A stretch of DNA of 64,000 bases from Loxodes magnus (taxonomy: Eukaryota; Ciliophora; Karyorelictea; Loxodida; Loxodidae). This document shows, piece after piece, positions 1 through 11,674 of the stretch. The position numbers were made by a program, and so were the translations under genes. The notes beneath the pieces are model-generated. The model was not told where the DNA came from. It saw only the letters and a list, made by a program, of their open reading frames with translations, and ran no database searches. How positions within the stretch are numbered: position 1 is the stretch's first letter; each line of letters starts with the position of its first letter. The DNA lies in contig CAMPDV010001075.1 in the NCBI GenBank assembly GCA_946699065.1, positions 60,540 to 124,539 on the forward strand, read 5' to 3'.

Positions 1-92
1 ACTCATAACTTATTTTTATCTCTAAGTTTTAGTAATTCTAAAAGCTGAACTTCTATCTTCTTTTCTTACTTTAATTCCTCACTTTTCTAATC
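1..92 (+). repeat. Reference satellite monomer (92 bp)
   Basis: I use this unit as the coordinate frame for variant words. Key positions are: ACTCATAACTT at 1-11; a T/C-rich segment with a T run at 13-17; CTAAGTTTTAG at 22-32; TAATTC at 33-38; AAAAGCTGAA at 40-49, which holds two of the four G; then a long pyrimidine-rich segment at about 51-88 broken only by single A residues; then CTAATC leading into the next unit. The second unit begins at 93 with the same ACTCATAACTT. This copy differs from most by TTAATTCC instead of TTACTTCC near 71-78. The phase chosen is arbitrary, since a tandem array has no natural start. Confidence 0.97.
51..88 (+). repeat. Pyrimidine-rich half of the monomer (representative copy)
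   Basis: This part of the unit contains only C and T apart from isolated A residues. It includes the pure pyrimidine run TCTTCTTTTCTT and the words CTTCCTC and CTTTTCT. It recurs in every unit and is the most conserved part of the array; the main change is TTTACTTCC to TTCACTTCC. On the minus strand it is a purine-rich (GA) tract. The A interruptions make a stable perfect triplex less likely. A plus-strand transcript would be rich in UCUU-type words, which polypyrimidine-tract-binding proteins are known to prefer. Whether the array is transcribed is not shown by the sequence. Confidence 0.85.
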
Positions 93-601
93 ACTCATAA
101 CTTCTTTTTATCTCTAAGTTTTAGTAATTCTAAAAGCTGAACTTCTATCTTCTTTTCTTACTTTACTTCCTCACTTTTCTAATCACTCATAACTTATTTT
201 TATCTCTAAGTTTTAGCAATTCTAAATCTGAAATTCTATCTTCTTTTCTTACTTTACTTCCTCACTTTTCTAATCACTCATAACTTCTCTTTTATCTCTA
301 AGTTTTAGTAATTCTAAATCTGAAATTCTATCTTCTTTTCTTACTTTACTTCCTCACTTTTCTAAATACTTATTACTTCTTTTTATCTCTAAGTTTTAGT
401 AATTCTAAAAGCTGAAATTCTATCTTCTTTTCTTACTTTACTTCCTCACTTTTCTAATCACTCATAACTTCTTTTTATCTCTAAGTTTTAGCAATTCTAA
501 AAGCTGAACTTCTATCTTCTTTTCTTACTTTACTTCCTCACTTTTCTAATCACTCATAACTTATTTTTATCTCTAAGTTTTAGCAATTCTAAATCTGAAA
601 G

Positions 602-1835
602 TCTATCTTCTTTTCTTACTTTACTTCCTCACTTTTCTAATCGCTCATAACTTCTCTTTTATCTCTAAGTTTTAGTAATTCTAAAAGCTGAACTTCTATC
701 TTCTTTTCTTACTTTACTTCCTCACTTTTCTAATCACTCATAACTTATTTTTATCTCTAAGTTTTAGCAATTCTAAATCTGAAATTCTATCTTCTTTTCT
801 TACTTTACTTCCTCACTTTTCTAATCACTCATAACTTCTCTTTTATCTCTAAGTTTTAGTAATTCTAAATCTGAAATTCTATCTTCTTTTCTTACTTTAC
901 TTCCTCACTTTTCTAATCACTCATAACTTCTTTTTATCTCTAAGTTTTAGCAATTCTAAAAGCTGAAATTCTATCTTCTTTTCTTACTTTACTTCCTCAC
1001 TTTTCTAATCACTCATAACTTCTCTTTTATCTCTAAGTTTTAGTAACTCTAAAAGCTGAAATTCTATCTTCTTTTCTTACTTCACTTCCTCACTTTTCTA
1101 AATACTTATCACTTCTTTTTATCTCTAAGTTTTAGTAACTTTAAAAGCAGAAATTCTATCTTCTTTTCTTACTTTACTTCCTCACTTTTCTAATCACTCA
1201 TAACTTATTTTTATCTCTAAGTTTTAGTAATTCTAAATCTGAAATTCTATCTTCTTTTCTTACTTTACTTCCTCACTTTTCTAATCGCTCATAACTTCTC
1301 TTTTATCTCTAAGTTTTAGTAATTCTAAAAGCTGAACTTCTATCTTCTTTTCTTACTTTACTTCCTCACTTTTCTAATCACTCATAACTTATTTTTATCT
1401 CTAAGTTTTAGCAATTCTAAATCTGAAATTCTATCTTCTTTTCTTACTTTACTTCCTCACTTTTCTAATCACTCATAACTTATTTTTATCTCTAAGTTTT
1501 AGTAATTCTAAAAGCTGAACTTCTATCTTCTTTTCTTACTTTACTTCCTCACTTTTCTAATCACTCATAACTTCTTTTTATCTCTAAGTTTTAGTAATTC
1601 TAAAAGCTGAACTTCTATCTTCTTTTCTTACTTTACTTCCTCACTTTTCTAATCACTCATAACTTATTTTTATCTCTAAGTTTTAGCAATTCTAAATCTG
1701 AAATTCTATCTTCTTTTCTTACTTTACTTCCTCACTTTTCTAATCACTCATAACTTCTCTTTTATCTCTAAGTTTTAGTAATTCTAAATCTGAAATTCTA
1801 TCTTCTTTTCTTACTTTACTTCCTCACTTTTCTAA
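602..1835 (+). repeat. Duplicated block A, copy 1 (~1.23 kb)
   Basis: This stretch matches 4282-5516 base for base at an offset of 3,680 bp (40 units). I noticed one substitution (T at 745, A at 4425) and one inserted A near 5101, after which the offset is 3,681. The shared oddity TTAAAAGCAGAAATTC (near 1141 and 4821) supports common descent and not just similarity of monomer type. Identity is lost on the left at 601 (G versus T) and on the right at CTAAATAC versus CTAATCAC. Confidence 0.9.
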
Positions 1836-4281
1836 ATACTCATAACTTCTCTTTTATCTCTAAGTTTTAGTAATTCTAAATCTGAAATTCTATCTTCTTT
1901 TCTTACTTTACTTCCTCACTTTTCTAATCACTCATAACTTCTCTTTTATCTCTAAGTTTTAGTAATTCTAAAAGCTGAAATTCTATCTTCTTTTCTTACT
2001 TTACTTCCTCACTTTTCTAATCACTCATAACTTATTTTTATCTCTTAGTTTTAGTAACTCTAAAAGCTGAACTTCTATCTTCTTTTCTTACTTTACTTCC
2101 TCACTTTTCTAATCACTCATAACTTATTTTTATCTCTAAGTTTTAGCAATTCTAAATCTGAAATTCTATCTTCTTTTCTTACTTTACTTCCTCACTTTTC
2201 TAATCACTCATAACTTCTCTTTTATCTCTAAGTTTTAGTAATTCTAAATCTGAAATTCTATCTTCTTTTCTTACTTTACTTCCTCACTTTTCTAATCACT
2301 CATAACTTCTTTTTATCTCTAAGTTTTAGCAATTCTAAAAGCTGAAATTCTATCTTCTTTTCTTACTTTACTTCCTCACTTTTCTAATCACTCATAACTT
2401 ATTTTTATCTCTAAGTTTTAGTAACTCTAAAAGCTGAAATTCTATCTTCTTTTCTTACTTCACTTCCTCACTTTTCTAAATACTTATCACTTCTTTTTAT
2501 CTCTAAGTTTTAGTAACTTTAAAAGCTGTAATTCTATCTTCTTTTCTTACTTTACTTCCTCACTTTTCTAAATACTCATAACTTCTCTTTTATCTCTAAG
2601 TTTTAGTAATTCTAAATCTGAAATTCTATCTTCTTTTCTTACTTTACTTCCTCACTTTTCTAATCGCTCATAACTTCTCTTTTATCTCTAAGTTTTAGTA
2701 ATTCTAAAAGCTGAACTTCTATCTTCTTTTCTTACTTTACTTCCTCACTTTTCTAATCACTCATAACTTATTTTTATCTCTAAGTTTTAGCAATTCTAAA
2801 TCTGAAATTCTATCTTCTTTTCTTACTTTACTTCCTCACTTTTCTAATCACTCATAACTTATTTTTATCTCTAAGTTTTAGCAATTCTAAAAGCTGAACT
2901 TCTATCTTCTTTTCTTACTTTACTTCCTCACTTTTCTAATCACTCATAACTTCTTTTTATCTCTAAGTTTTAGTAATTCTAAAAGCTGAACTTCTATCTT
3001 CTTTTCTTACTTTACTTCCTCACTTTTCTAATCACTCATAACTTATTTTTATCTCTAAGTTTTAGCAATTCTAAATCTGAAATTCTATCTTCTTTTCTTA
3101 CTTTACTTCCTCACTTTTCTAATCACTCATAACTTCTCTTTTATCTCTAAGTTTTAGTAATTCTAAATCTGAAATTCTATCTTCTTTTCTTACTTTACTT
3201 CCTCACTTTTCTAATCACTCATAACTTCTTTTTATCTCTAAGTTTTAGCAATTCTAAAAGCTGAAATTCTATCTTCTTTTCTTACTTTACTTCCTCACTT
3301 TTCTAATCACTCATAACTTCTCTTTTATCTCTAAGTTTTAGTAATTCTAAAAGCTGAACTTCTATCTTCTTTTCTTACTTTACTTCCTCACTTTTCTAAT
3401 CACTCATAACTTCTTTTTATCTCTAAGTTTTAGTAATTCTAAAAGCTGAACTTCTATCTTCTTTTCTTACTTTACTTCCTCACTTTTCTAATCACTCATA
3501 ACTTATTTTTATCTCTAAGTTTTAGTAATTCTAAAAGCTGAAATTCTATCTTCTTTTCTTACTTTACTTCCTCACTTTTCTAATCACTCATAACTTCTTT
3601 TTATCTCTAAGTTTTAGCAATTCTAAAAGCTGAAATTCTATCTTCTTTTCTTACTTTACTTCCTCACTTTTCTAATCACTCATAACTTATTTTTATCTCT
3701 AAGTTTTAGTAACTCTAAAAGCTGAAATTCTATCTTCTTTTCTTACTTTACTTCCTCACTTTTCTTAATACTCATAACTTCTCTTTTATCTCTAAGTTTT
3801 AGTAATTCTAAATCTGAAATTCTATCTTCTTTTCTTACTTCACTTCCTCACTTTTCTAAATACTTATCACTTCTTTTTATCTCTAAGTTTTAGTAATTCT
3901 AAAAGCTGAAATTCTATCTTCTTTTCTTACTTTACTTCCTCACTTTTCTAATCACTCATAACTTCTTTTTATCTCTAAGTTTTAGTAATTCTAAATCTGA
4001 AATTCTATCTTCTTTTCTTACTTTACTTCCTCACATTTCTAAATACTCATAACTTCTCTTTTATCTCTAAGTTTTAGTAATTCTAAATCTGAAATTCTAT
4101 CTTCTTTTCTTACTTTACTTCCTCACTTTTCTAATCACTCATAACTTCTCTTTTATCTCTAAGTTTTAGTAATTCTAAAAGCTGAACTTCTATCTTCTTT
4201 TCTTACTTTACTTCCTCACTTTTCTAAATACTCATAACTTCTTTTTTATCTCTAAGTTTAAGTAATTCTAAAAGCTGAAAT

Positions 4282-5516
4282 TCTATCTTCTTTTCTTACT
4301 TTACTTCCTCACTTTTCTAATCGCTCATAACTTCTCTTTTATCTCTAAGTTTTAGTAATTCTAAAAGCTGAACTTCTATCTTCTTTTCTTACTTTACTTC
4401 CTCACTTTTCTAATCACTCATAACATATTTTTATCTCTAAGTTTTAGCAATTCTAAATCTGAAATTCTATCTTCTTTTCTTACTTTACTTCCTCACTTTT
4501 CTAATCACTCATAACTTCTCTTTTATCTCTAAGTTTTAGTAATTCTAAATCTGAAATTCTATCTTCTTTTCTTACTTTACTTCCTCACTTTTCTAATCAC
4601 TCATAACTTCTTTTTATCTCTAAGTTTTAGCAATTCTAAAAGCTGAAATTCTATCTTCTTTTCTTACTTTACTTCCTCACTTTTCTAATCACTCATAACT
4701 TCTCTTTTATCTCTAAGTTTTAGTAACTCTAAAAGCTGAAATTCTATCTTCTTTTCTTACTTCACTTCCTCACTTTTCTAAATACTTATCACTTCTTTTT
4801 ATCTCTAAGTTTTAGTAACTTTAAAAGCAGAAATTCTATCTTCTTTTCTTACTTTACTTCCTCACTTTTCTAATCACTCATAACTTATTTTTATCTCTAA
4901 GTTTTAGTAATTCTAAATCTGAAATTCTATCTTCTTTTCTTACTTTACTTCCTCACTTTTCTAATCGCTCATAACTTCTCTTTTATCTCTAAGTTTTAGT
5001 AATTCTAAAAGCTGAACTTCTATCTTCTTTTCTTACTTTACTTCCTCACTTTTCTAATCACTCATAACTTATTTTTATCTCTAAGTTTTAGCAATTCTAA
5101 AATCTGAAATTCTATCTTCTTTTCTTACTTTACTTCCTCACTTTTCTAATCACTCATAACTTATTTTTATCTCTAAGTTTTAGTAATTCTAAAAGCTGAA
5201 CTTCTATCTTCTTTTCTTACTTTACTTCCTCACTTTTCTAATCACTCATAACTTCTTTTTATCTCTAAGTTTTAGTAATTCTAAAAGCTGAACTTCTATC
5301 TTCTTTTCTTACTTTACTTCCTCACTTTTCTAATCACTCATAACTTATTTTTATCTCTAAGTTTTAGCAATTCTAAATCTGAAATTCTATCTTCTTTTCT
5401 TACTTTACTTCCTCACTTTTCTAATCACTCATAACTTCTCTTTTATCTCTAAGTTTTAGTAATTCTAAATCTGAAATTCTATCTTCTTTTCTTACTTTAC
5501 TTCCTCACTTTTCTAA
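4282..5516 (+). repeat. Duplicated block A, copy 2 (~1.23 kb)
   Basis: Partner of 602-1835, with one substitution and one single-base insertion seen. Its right-hand part, from about 4830, is present a third time at 7489-8174. The segment 1150-1835 / 4830-5516 / 7489-8174 is therefore a three-copy unit of about 0.69 kb within zone 1, and each copy contains one CpG monomer. Confidence 0.9.
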
Positions 5517-6338
5517 TCACTCATAACTTATTTTTATCTCTAAGTTTTAGTAACTCTAAAAGCTGAAATTCTATCTTCTTTTCTTACTTCACTTCCTCAC
5601 TTTTCTAAATACTTATCACTTCTTTTTATCTCTAAGTTTTAGTAACTCTAAAAGCTGAAATTCTATCTTCCTTACTTCACTTCCTCACTTTTCTAAATAC
5701 TTATCACTTCTTTTTATCTCTAAGTTTTAGTAACTTTAAAAGCTGTAATTCTATCTTCTTTTCTTACTTTACTTCCTCACTTTTCTAAATACTCATAACT
5801 TTTCTTTTATCTCTAAGTTTTAGTAATTCTAAAAGCTGAACTTCTATCTTCTTTTCTTACTTTACTTCCTCACTTTTCTAATCACTCATAACTTATTTTT
5901 ATCTCTAAGTTTTAGCAATTCTAAATCTGAAATTCTATCTTCTTTTCTTACTTTACTTCCTCACTTTTCTAATCACTCATAACTTATTTTTATCTCTAAG
6001 TTTTAGCAATTCTAAATCTGAAATTCTATCTTCTTTTCTTACTTTACTTCCTCACTTTTCTAATCACTCATAACTTATTTTTATCTCTAAGTTTTAGTAA
6101 TTCTAAAAGCTGAACTTCTATCTTCTTTTCTTACTTTACTTCCTCACTTTTCTAATCACTCATAACTTCTTTTTATCTCTAAGTTTTAGTAATTCTAAAA
6201 GCTGAACTTCTATCTTCTTTTCTTACTTTACTTCCTCACTTTTCTAATCACTCATAACTTATTTTTATCTCTAAGTTTTAGCAATTCTAAATCTGAAATT
6301 CTATCTTCTTTTCTTACTTTACTTCCTCACTTTTCTAA
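4830..6338 (+). repeat. Duplicated block B, copy 1 (~1.5 kb)
   Basis: Matches 7489-8996 at an offset of 2,659 bp, dropping to 2,658 after a one-base indel near 5101. Two rare markers are shared: a monomer with a 4-base deletion reading TATCTTCCTTACTTCAC (5664 and 8322), and the word ATAACTTTTCTTTT (near 5806 and 8454). I saw no substitution between copies apart from the indel, so the copying event is recent compared with monomer divergence. Confidence 0.9.
5661..5680 (+). repeat. 4-base-deletion monomer marker
   Basis: The usual TCTTCTTTTCTTAC is shortened to TCTTCCTTAC, a net loss of four bases that makes this unit about 88 bp. The identical event stands at 8319-8338. It is the largest indel within a unit that I noticed, and it is useful as a marker of the block B duplication. 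Confidence 0.9.
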
Positions 6339-6740
6339 TCACTCATAACTTCTTTTTATCTCTAAGTTTTAGTAATTCTAAATCTGAAATTCTATCTTCT
6401 TTTCTTACTTTACTTCCTCACTTTTCTAATCACTCATAACTTCTTTTTATCTCTAAGTTTTAGCAATTCTAAAAGCTGAAATTCTATCTTCTTTTCTTAC
6501 TTTACTTCCTCACTTTTCTAATCACTCATAACTTATTTTTATCTCTAAGTTTTAGTAACTCTAAAAGCTGAAATTCTATCTTCTTTTCTTACTTCACTTC
6601 CTCACTTTTCTAAATACTTATCACTTCTTTTTATCTCTAAGTTTTAGTAACTTTAAAAGCTGTAATTCTATCTTCTTTTCTTACTTTACTTCCTCACTTT
6701 TCTAATCACTCATAACTTATTTTTATCTCTAAGTTTTAGT

Positions 6741-7164
6741 AATTCTAAATCTGAAATTCTATCTTCTTTTCTTACTTTACTTCCTCACTTTTCTAAATAC
6801 TCATAACTTCTCTTTTATCTCTAAGTTTTAGTAATTCTAAATCTGAAATTCTATCTTCTTTTCTTACTTTACTTCCTCACTTTTCTAAATACTCATAACT
6901 TCTCTTTTATCTCTAAGTTTTAGTAATTCTAAATCTGAAATTCTATCTTCTTTTCTTACTTCACTTCCTCACTTTTCTAATCACTCATAACTTCTTTTTA
7001 TCTCTAAGTTTTAGCAATTCTAAAATTAGAAATTCTATCTTCTTTTCTTACTTTACTTCCTCACTTTTCTAATCACTCATAACTTATTTTTATCTCTAAG
7101 TTTTAGTAACTCTAAAAGATGAAATTCTATCTTCTTTTCTTACTTCACTTCCTCACTTTTCTAA
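6741..7164 (+). repeat. Duplicated block C, copy 1 (~0.42 kb)
   Basis: Identical by eye to 8941-9364 at an offset of 2,200 bp. It includes two rare words found only in these places, TAAAATTAGAAATTC (7021 and 9221) and AAAAGATGAAATTC (7113 and 9313). The second creates an ATG on the plus strand, which is otherwise almost absent from the array. The resulting frame closes after about 26 codons and is not a gene. Confidence 0.9.
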
Positions 7165-7488
7165 TCACTCATAACTTCTCTTTTATCTCTAAGTTTTAGT
7201 AATTCTAAATCTGAAATTCTATCTTCTTTTCTTACTTTACTTCCTCACTTTTCTAATCACTCATAACTTATTTTTATCTCTAAGTTTTAGTAACTCTAAA
7301 AGCTGAAATTCTATCTTCTTTTCTTACTTCACTTCCTCACTTTTCTAAATACTTATCACTTCTTTTTATCTCTAAGTTTTAGCAATTCTAAAAGCTGAAA
7401 TTCTATCTTCTTTTCTAACTTTACTTCCTCACTTTTCTGAATACTCATAACTTCTTTTTATCTCTAAGTTTTAGTAATTCTAAAAGCT

Positions 7489-8996
7489 GAAATTCTATCT
7501 TCTTTTCTTACTTTACTTCCTCACTTTTCTAATCACTCATAACTTATTTTTATCTCTAAGTTTTAGTAATTCTAAATCTGAAATTCTATCTTCTTTTCTT
7601 ACTTTACTTCCTCACTTTTCTAATCGCTCATAACTTCTCTTTTATCTCTAAGTTTTAGTAATTCTAAAAGCTGAACTTCTATCTTCTTTTCTTACTTTAC
7701 TTCCTCACTTTTCTAATCACTCATAACTTATTTTTATCTCTAAGTTTTAGCAATTCTAAATCTGAAATTCTATCTTCTTTTCTTACTTTACTTCCTCACT
7801 TTTCTAATCACTCATAACTTATTTTTATCTCTAAGTTTTAGTAATTCTAAAAGCTGAACTTCTATCTTCTTTTCTTACTTTACTTCCTCACTTTTCTAAT
7901 CACTCATAACTTCTTTTTATCTCTAAGTTTTAGTAATTCTAAAAGCTGAACTTCTATCTTCTTTTCTTACTTTACTTCCTCACTTTTCTAATCACTCATA
8001 ACTTATTTTTATCTCTAAGTTTTAGCAATTCTAAATCTGAAATTCTATCTTCTTTTCTTACTTTACTTCCTCACTTTTCTAATCACTCATAACTTCTCTT
8101 TTATCTCTAAGTTTTAGTAATTCTAAATCTGAAATTCTATCTTCTTTTCTTACTTTACTTCCTCACTTTTCTAATCACTCATAACTTATTTTTATCTCTA
8201 AGTTTTAGTAACTCTAAAAGCTGAAATTCTATCTTCTTTTCTTACTTCACTTCCTCACTTTTCTAAATACTTATCACTTCTTTTTATCTCTAAGTTTTAG
8301 TAACTCTAAAAGCTGAAATTCTATCTTCCTTACTTCACTTCCTCACTTTTCTAAATACTTATCACTTCTTTTTATCTCTAAGTTTTAGTAACTTTAAAAG
8401 CTGTAATTCTATCTTCTTTTCTTACTTTACTTCCTCACTTTTCTAAATACTCATAACTTTTCTTTTATCTCTAAGTTTTAGTAATTCTAAAAGCTGAACT
8501 TCTATCTTCTTTTCTTACTTTACTTCCTCACTTTTCTAATCACTCATAACTTATTTTTATCTCTAAGTTTTAGCAATTCTAAATCTGAAATTCTATCTTC
8601 TTTTCTTACTTTACTTCCTCACTTTTCTAATCACTCATAACTTATTTTTATCTCTAAGTTTTAGCAATTCTAAATCTGAAATTCTATCTTCTTTTCTTAC
8701 TTTACTTCCTCACTTTTCTAATCACTCATAACTTATTTTTATCTCTAAGTTTTAGTAATTCTAAAAGCTGAACTTCTATCTTCTTTTCTTACTTTACTTC
8801 CTCACTTTTCTAATCACTCATAACTTCTTTTTATCTCTAAGTTTTAGTAATTCTAAAAGCTGAACTTCTATCTTCTTTTCTTACTTTACTTCCTCACTTT
8901 TCTAATCACTCATAACTTATTTTTATCTCTAAGTTTTAGCAATTCTAAATCTGAAATTCTATCTTCTTTTCTTACTTTACTTCCTCACTTTTCTAA
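7489..8996 (+). repeat. Duplicated block B, copy 2 (~1.5 kb)
   Basis: Partner of 4830-6338, with the same 4-base-deletion monomer and the same ATAACTTTTCTTTT word. Left identity ends where AAAGCAG (4830 side) faces AAAGCTG. Right identity ends at CTAATCAC versus CTAAATAC. It lies about 1.15 kb beyond the end of copy 1, so it is displaced and not immediately adjacent. Confidence 0.9.
8319..8338 (+). repeat. 4-base-deletion monomer marker, second copy
   Basis: Same shortened TCTTCCTTAC word as at 5661-5680, exactly 2,658 bp away. It was not seen anywhere else in the window. Other CTTCC-type words (TATCTTCCTTTCTTAC near 12,271, 13,741, 26,153 and 33,231) lack the deletion. Confidence 0.9.
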
Positions 8997-9364
8997 ATAC
9001 TCATAACTTCTCTTTTATCTCTAAGTTTTAGTAATTCTAAATCTGAAATTCTATCTTCTTTTCTTACTTTACTTCCTCACTTTTCTAAATACTCATAACT
9101 TCTCTTTTATCTCTAAGTTTTAGTAATTCTAAATCTGAAATTCTATCTTCTTTTCTTACTTCACTTCCTCACTTTTCTAATCACTCATAACTTCTTTTTA
9201 TCTCTAAGTTTTAGCAATTCTAAAATTAGAAATTCTATCTTCTTTTCTTACTTTACTTCCTCACTTTTCTAATCACTCATAACTTATTTTTATCTCTAAG
9301 TTTTAGTAACTCTAAAAGATGAAATTCTATCTTCTTTTCTTACTTCACTTCCTCACTTTTCTAA
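8941..9364 (+). repeat. Duplicated block C, copy 2 (~0.42 kb)
   Basis: Partner of 6741-7164 with the same two private words. On the left a single change (TAGC at 8940 versus TAGT at 6740) marks the edge. On the right, CTAAATACTT replaces CTAATCACTC. The block directly follows and slightly overlaps the end of block B copy 2, so the region around 8.95 kb is a junction between two differently displaced segments. Confidence 0.88.
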
Positions 9365-11674
9365 ATACTTATCACTTCTTTTTATCTCTAAGTTTTAGTA
9401 ACTTTAAAAGCTGTAATTCTATCTTCTTTTCTTACTTTTCTTCCTCACTTTTCTAAATACTTATTACTTCTTTTTATCTCTAAGTTTTAGTAATTCTAAA
9501 AGCTGAAATTCTATCTTCTTTTCTTACTTTACTTCCTCACTTTTCTAAATACTCATAACTTCTTTTTATCTCTAAGTTTTAGCAATTCTAAAAGCTGAAA
9601 TTCTATCTTCTTTTCTAACTTTACTTCCTCACTTTTCTGAATACTCATAACTTCTTTTTATCTCTAAGTTTTAGTAATTCTAAAAGCTGAAATTCTATCT
9701 TCTTTTCTTACTTTACTTCCTCACTTTTCTAAATACTCATAACTTCTTTTTATCTCTAAGTTTTAGCAATTCTAAAAGCTGAAATTCTATCTTCTTTTCT
9801 TACTTCACTTCCTCACTTTTCTAATCACTCATAACTTATTTTTATCTCTAAGTTTTAGTAACTTTAAAAGCTGTAATTCTATCTTCTTTTCTTACTTTAC
9901 TTCCTCACTTTTCTAAATACTTATCACTTCTTTTTATCTCTAAGTTTTAGCAATTCTAAAAGCTGAAATTCTATCTTCTTTTCTTACTTCACTTCCTCAC
10001 TTTTCTAAATACTTATCACTTCTTTTTATCTCTAAGTTTTAGTAATTCTAAAAGCTGAAATTCTATCTTCTTTTCTTACTTTACTTCCTCACTTTTCTAA
10101 TCACTCATAACTTCTTTTTATCTCTAAGTTTTAGCAATTCTAAAAGCTGAAATTCTATCTTCTTTTCTTACTTTACTTCCTCACTTTTCTAATCACTCAT
10201 AACTTATTTTTATCTCTAAGTTTTAGTAACTCTAAAAGCTGAAATTCTATCTTCTTTTCTTACTTTACTTCCTCACTTTTCTTAATACTCATAACTTCTC
10301 TTTTATCTCTAAGTTTTAGTAATTCTAAATCTGAAATTCTATCTTCTTTTCTTACTTCACTTCCTCACTTTTCTAAATACTTATCACTTCTTTTTATCTC
10401 TAAGTTTTAGTAATTCTAAAAGCTGAAATTCTATCTTCTTTTCTTACTTTACTTCCTCACTTTTCTAATCACTCATAACTTCTTTTTATCTCTAAGTTTT
10501 AGTAATTCTAAATCTGAAATTCTATCTTCTTTTCTTACTTCACTTCATCACTTTTCTAATCACTCATAACTTCTCTTTTATCTCTAAGTTTTAGTAATTC
10601 TAAAAGCTGAACTTCTATCTTCTTTTCTTACTTTACTTCCTCACTTTTCTAAATACTTATCACTTCTTTTTATCTCTATATTTTAGTAATTCTAAAAGCT
10701 GAAATTCTATCTTCTTTTCTTACTTTACTTCCTCACTTTTCTAATCACTCATAACTTCTCTTTTATCTCTAAGTTTTAGTAATTCTAAATCTGAAATTCT
10801 ATCTTCTTTTCTTACTTTACTTCCTCACTTTTCTAAATACTCATAACTTCTCTTTTATCTCTAAGTTTTAGTAATTCTAAATCTGAAATTCTATCTTCTT
10901 TTCTTACTTTACTTCCTCACTTTTCTAATCACTCATAACTTCTCTTTTATCTCTAAGTTTTAGTAATTCTAAAAGCTGAAATTCTATCTTCTTTTCTTAC
11001 TTTACTTCCTCACTTTTCTAATCACTCATAACTTATTTTTATCTCTAAGTTTTAGTAACTCTAAAAGCTGAAATTCTATCTTCTTTTCTTACTTCACTTC
11101 CTCACTTTTCTAAATACTCATAACTTCTCTTTTATCTCTAAGTTTTAGTAATTCTAAATCTGAAATTCTATCTTCTTTTCTTACTTTACTTCCTCACTTT
11201 TTTAAATACTCATAACTTCTCTTTTATCTCTAAGTTTTAGTAATTCTAAAAGCTGAACTTCTATCTTCTTTTCTTACTTTACTTCCTCACTTTTCTAATC
11301 ACTCATAACTTATTTTTATCTCTAAGTTTTAGCAATTCTAAATCTGAAATTCTATCTTCTTTTCTTACTTTACTTCCTCACTTTTCTAATCACTCATAAC
11401 TTCTCTTTTATCTCTAAGTTTTAGTAATTCTAAATCTGAAATTCTATCTTCTTTTCTTACTTTACTTCCTCACTTTTCTAATCACTCATAACTTCTTTTT
11501 ATCTCTAAGTTTTAGCAATTCTAAAAGCTGAAATTCTATCTTCTTTTCTTACTTTACTTCCTCACTTTTCTAATCACTCATAACTTCTTTTTATCTCTAA
11601 GTTTTAGTAACTCTAAAAGCTGAAATTCTATCTTCTTTTCTTACTTCACTTCCTCACTTTTCTAAATACTTATC

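Larger units (their letters stand above)
1..9400 (+). repeat. Sub-array zone 1: TTATTTTT-rich monomers, with CpG variants
   Basis: Monomers here often carry AACTTATTTTTATC, TAGCAATTCTAAATC and GAACTTC. Six units carry CTAATCGCTC instead of CTAATCACTC, with CpG at 642, 1286, 2665, 4322, 4966 and 7625; I saw no other CpG in the window. Each CpG unit is followed by the same neighbour types (TTCTCTTTT, then GTAATTC, AAAAGCTGAACTTC), so they are copies of one ancestral segment. Two pairs are 644 bp (7 units) apart. The first 367 bases match 1471-1837 at an offset of 1,470 bp. The zone boundary is a judgement on word frequency and is not a sharp junction. Confidence 0.75.

Noticed and set aside
642-643. 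CpG sites as a methylation-controlled element
   Set aside because: The six sites are copies of one monomer variant carried by block duplication. Nothing in their surroundings suggests regulation.
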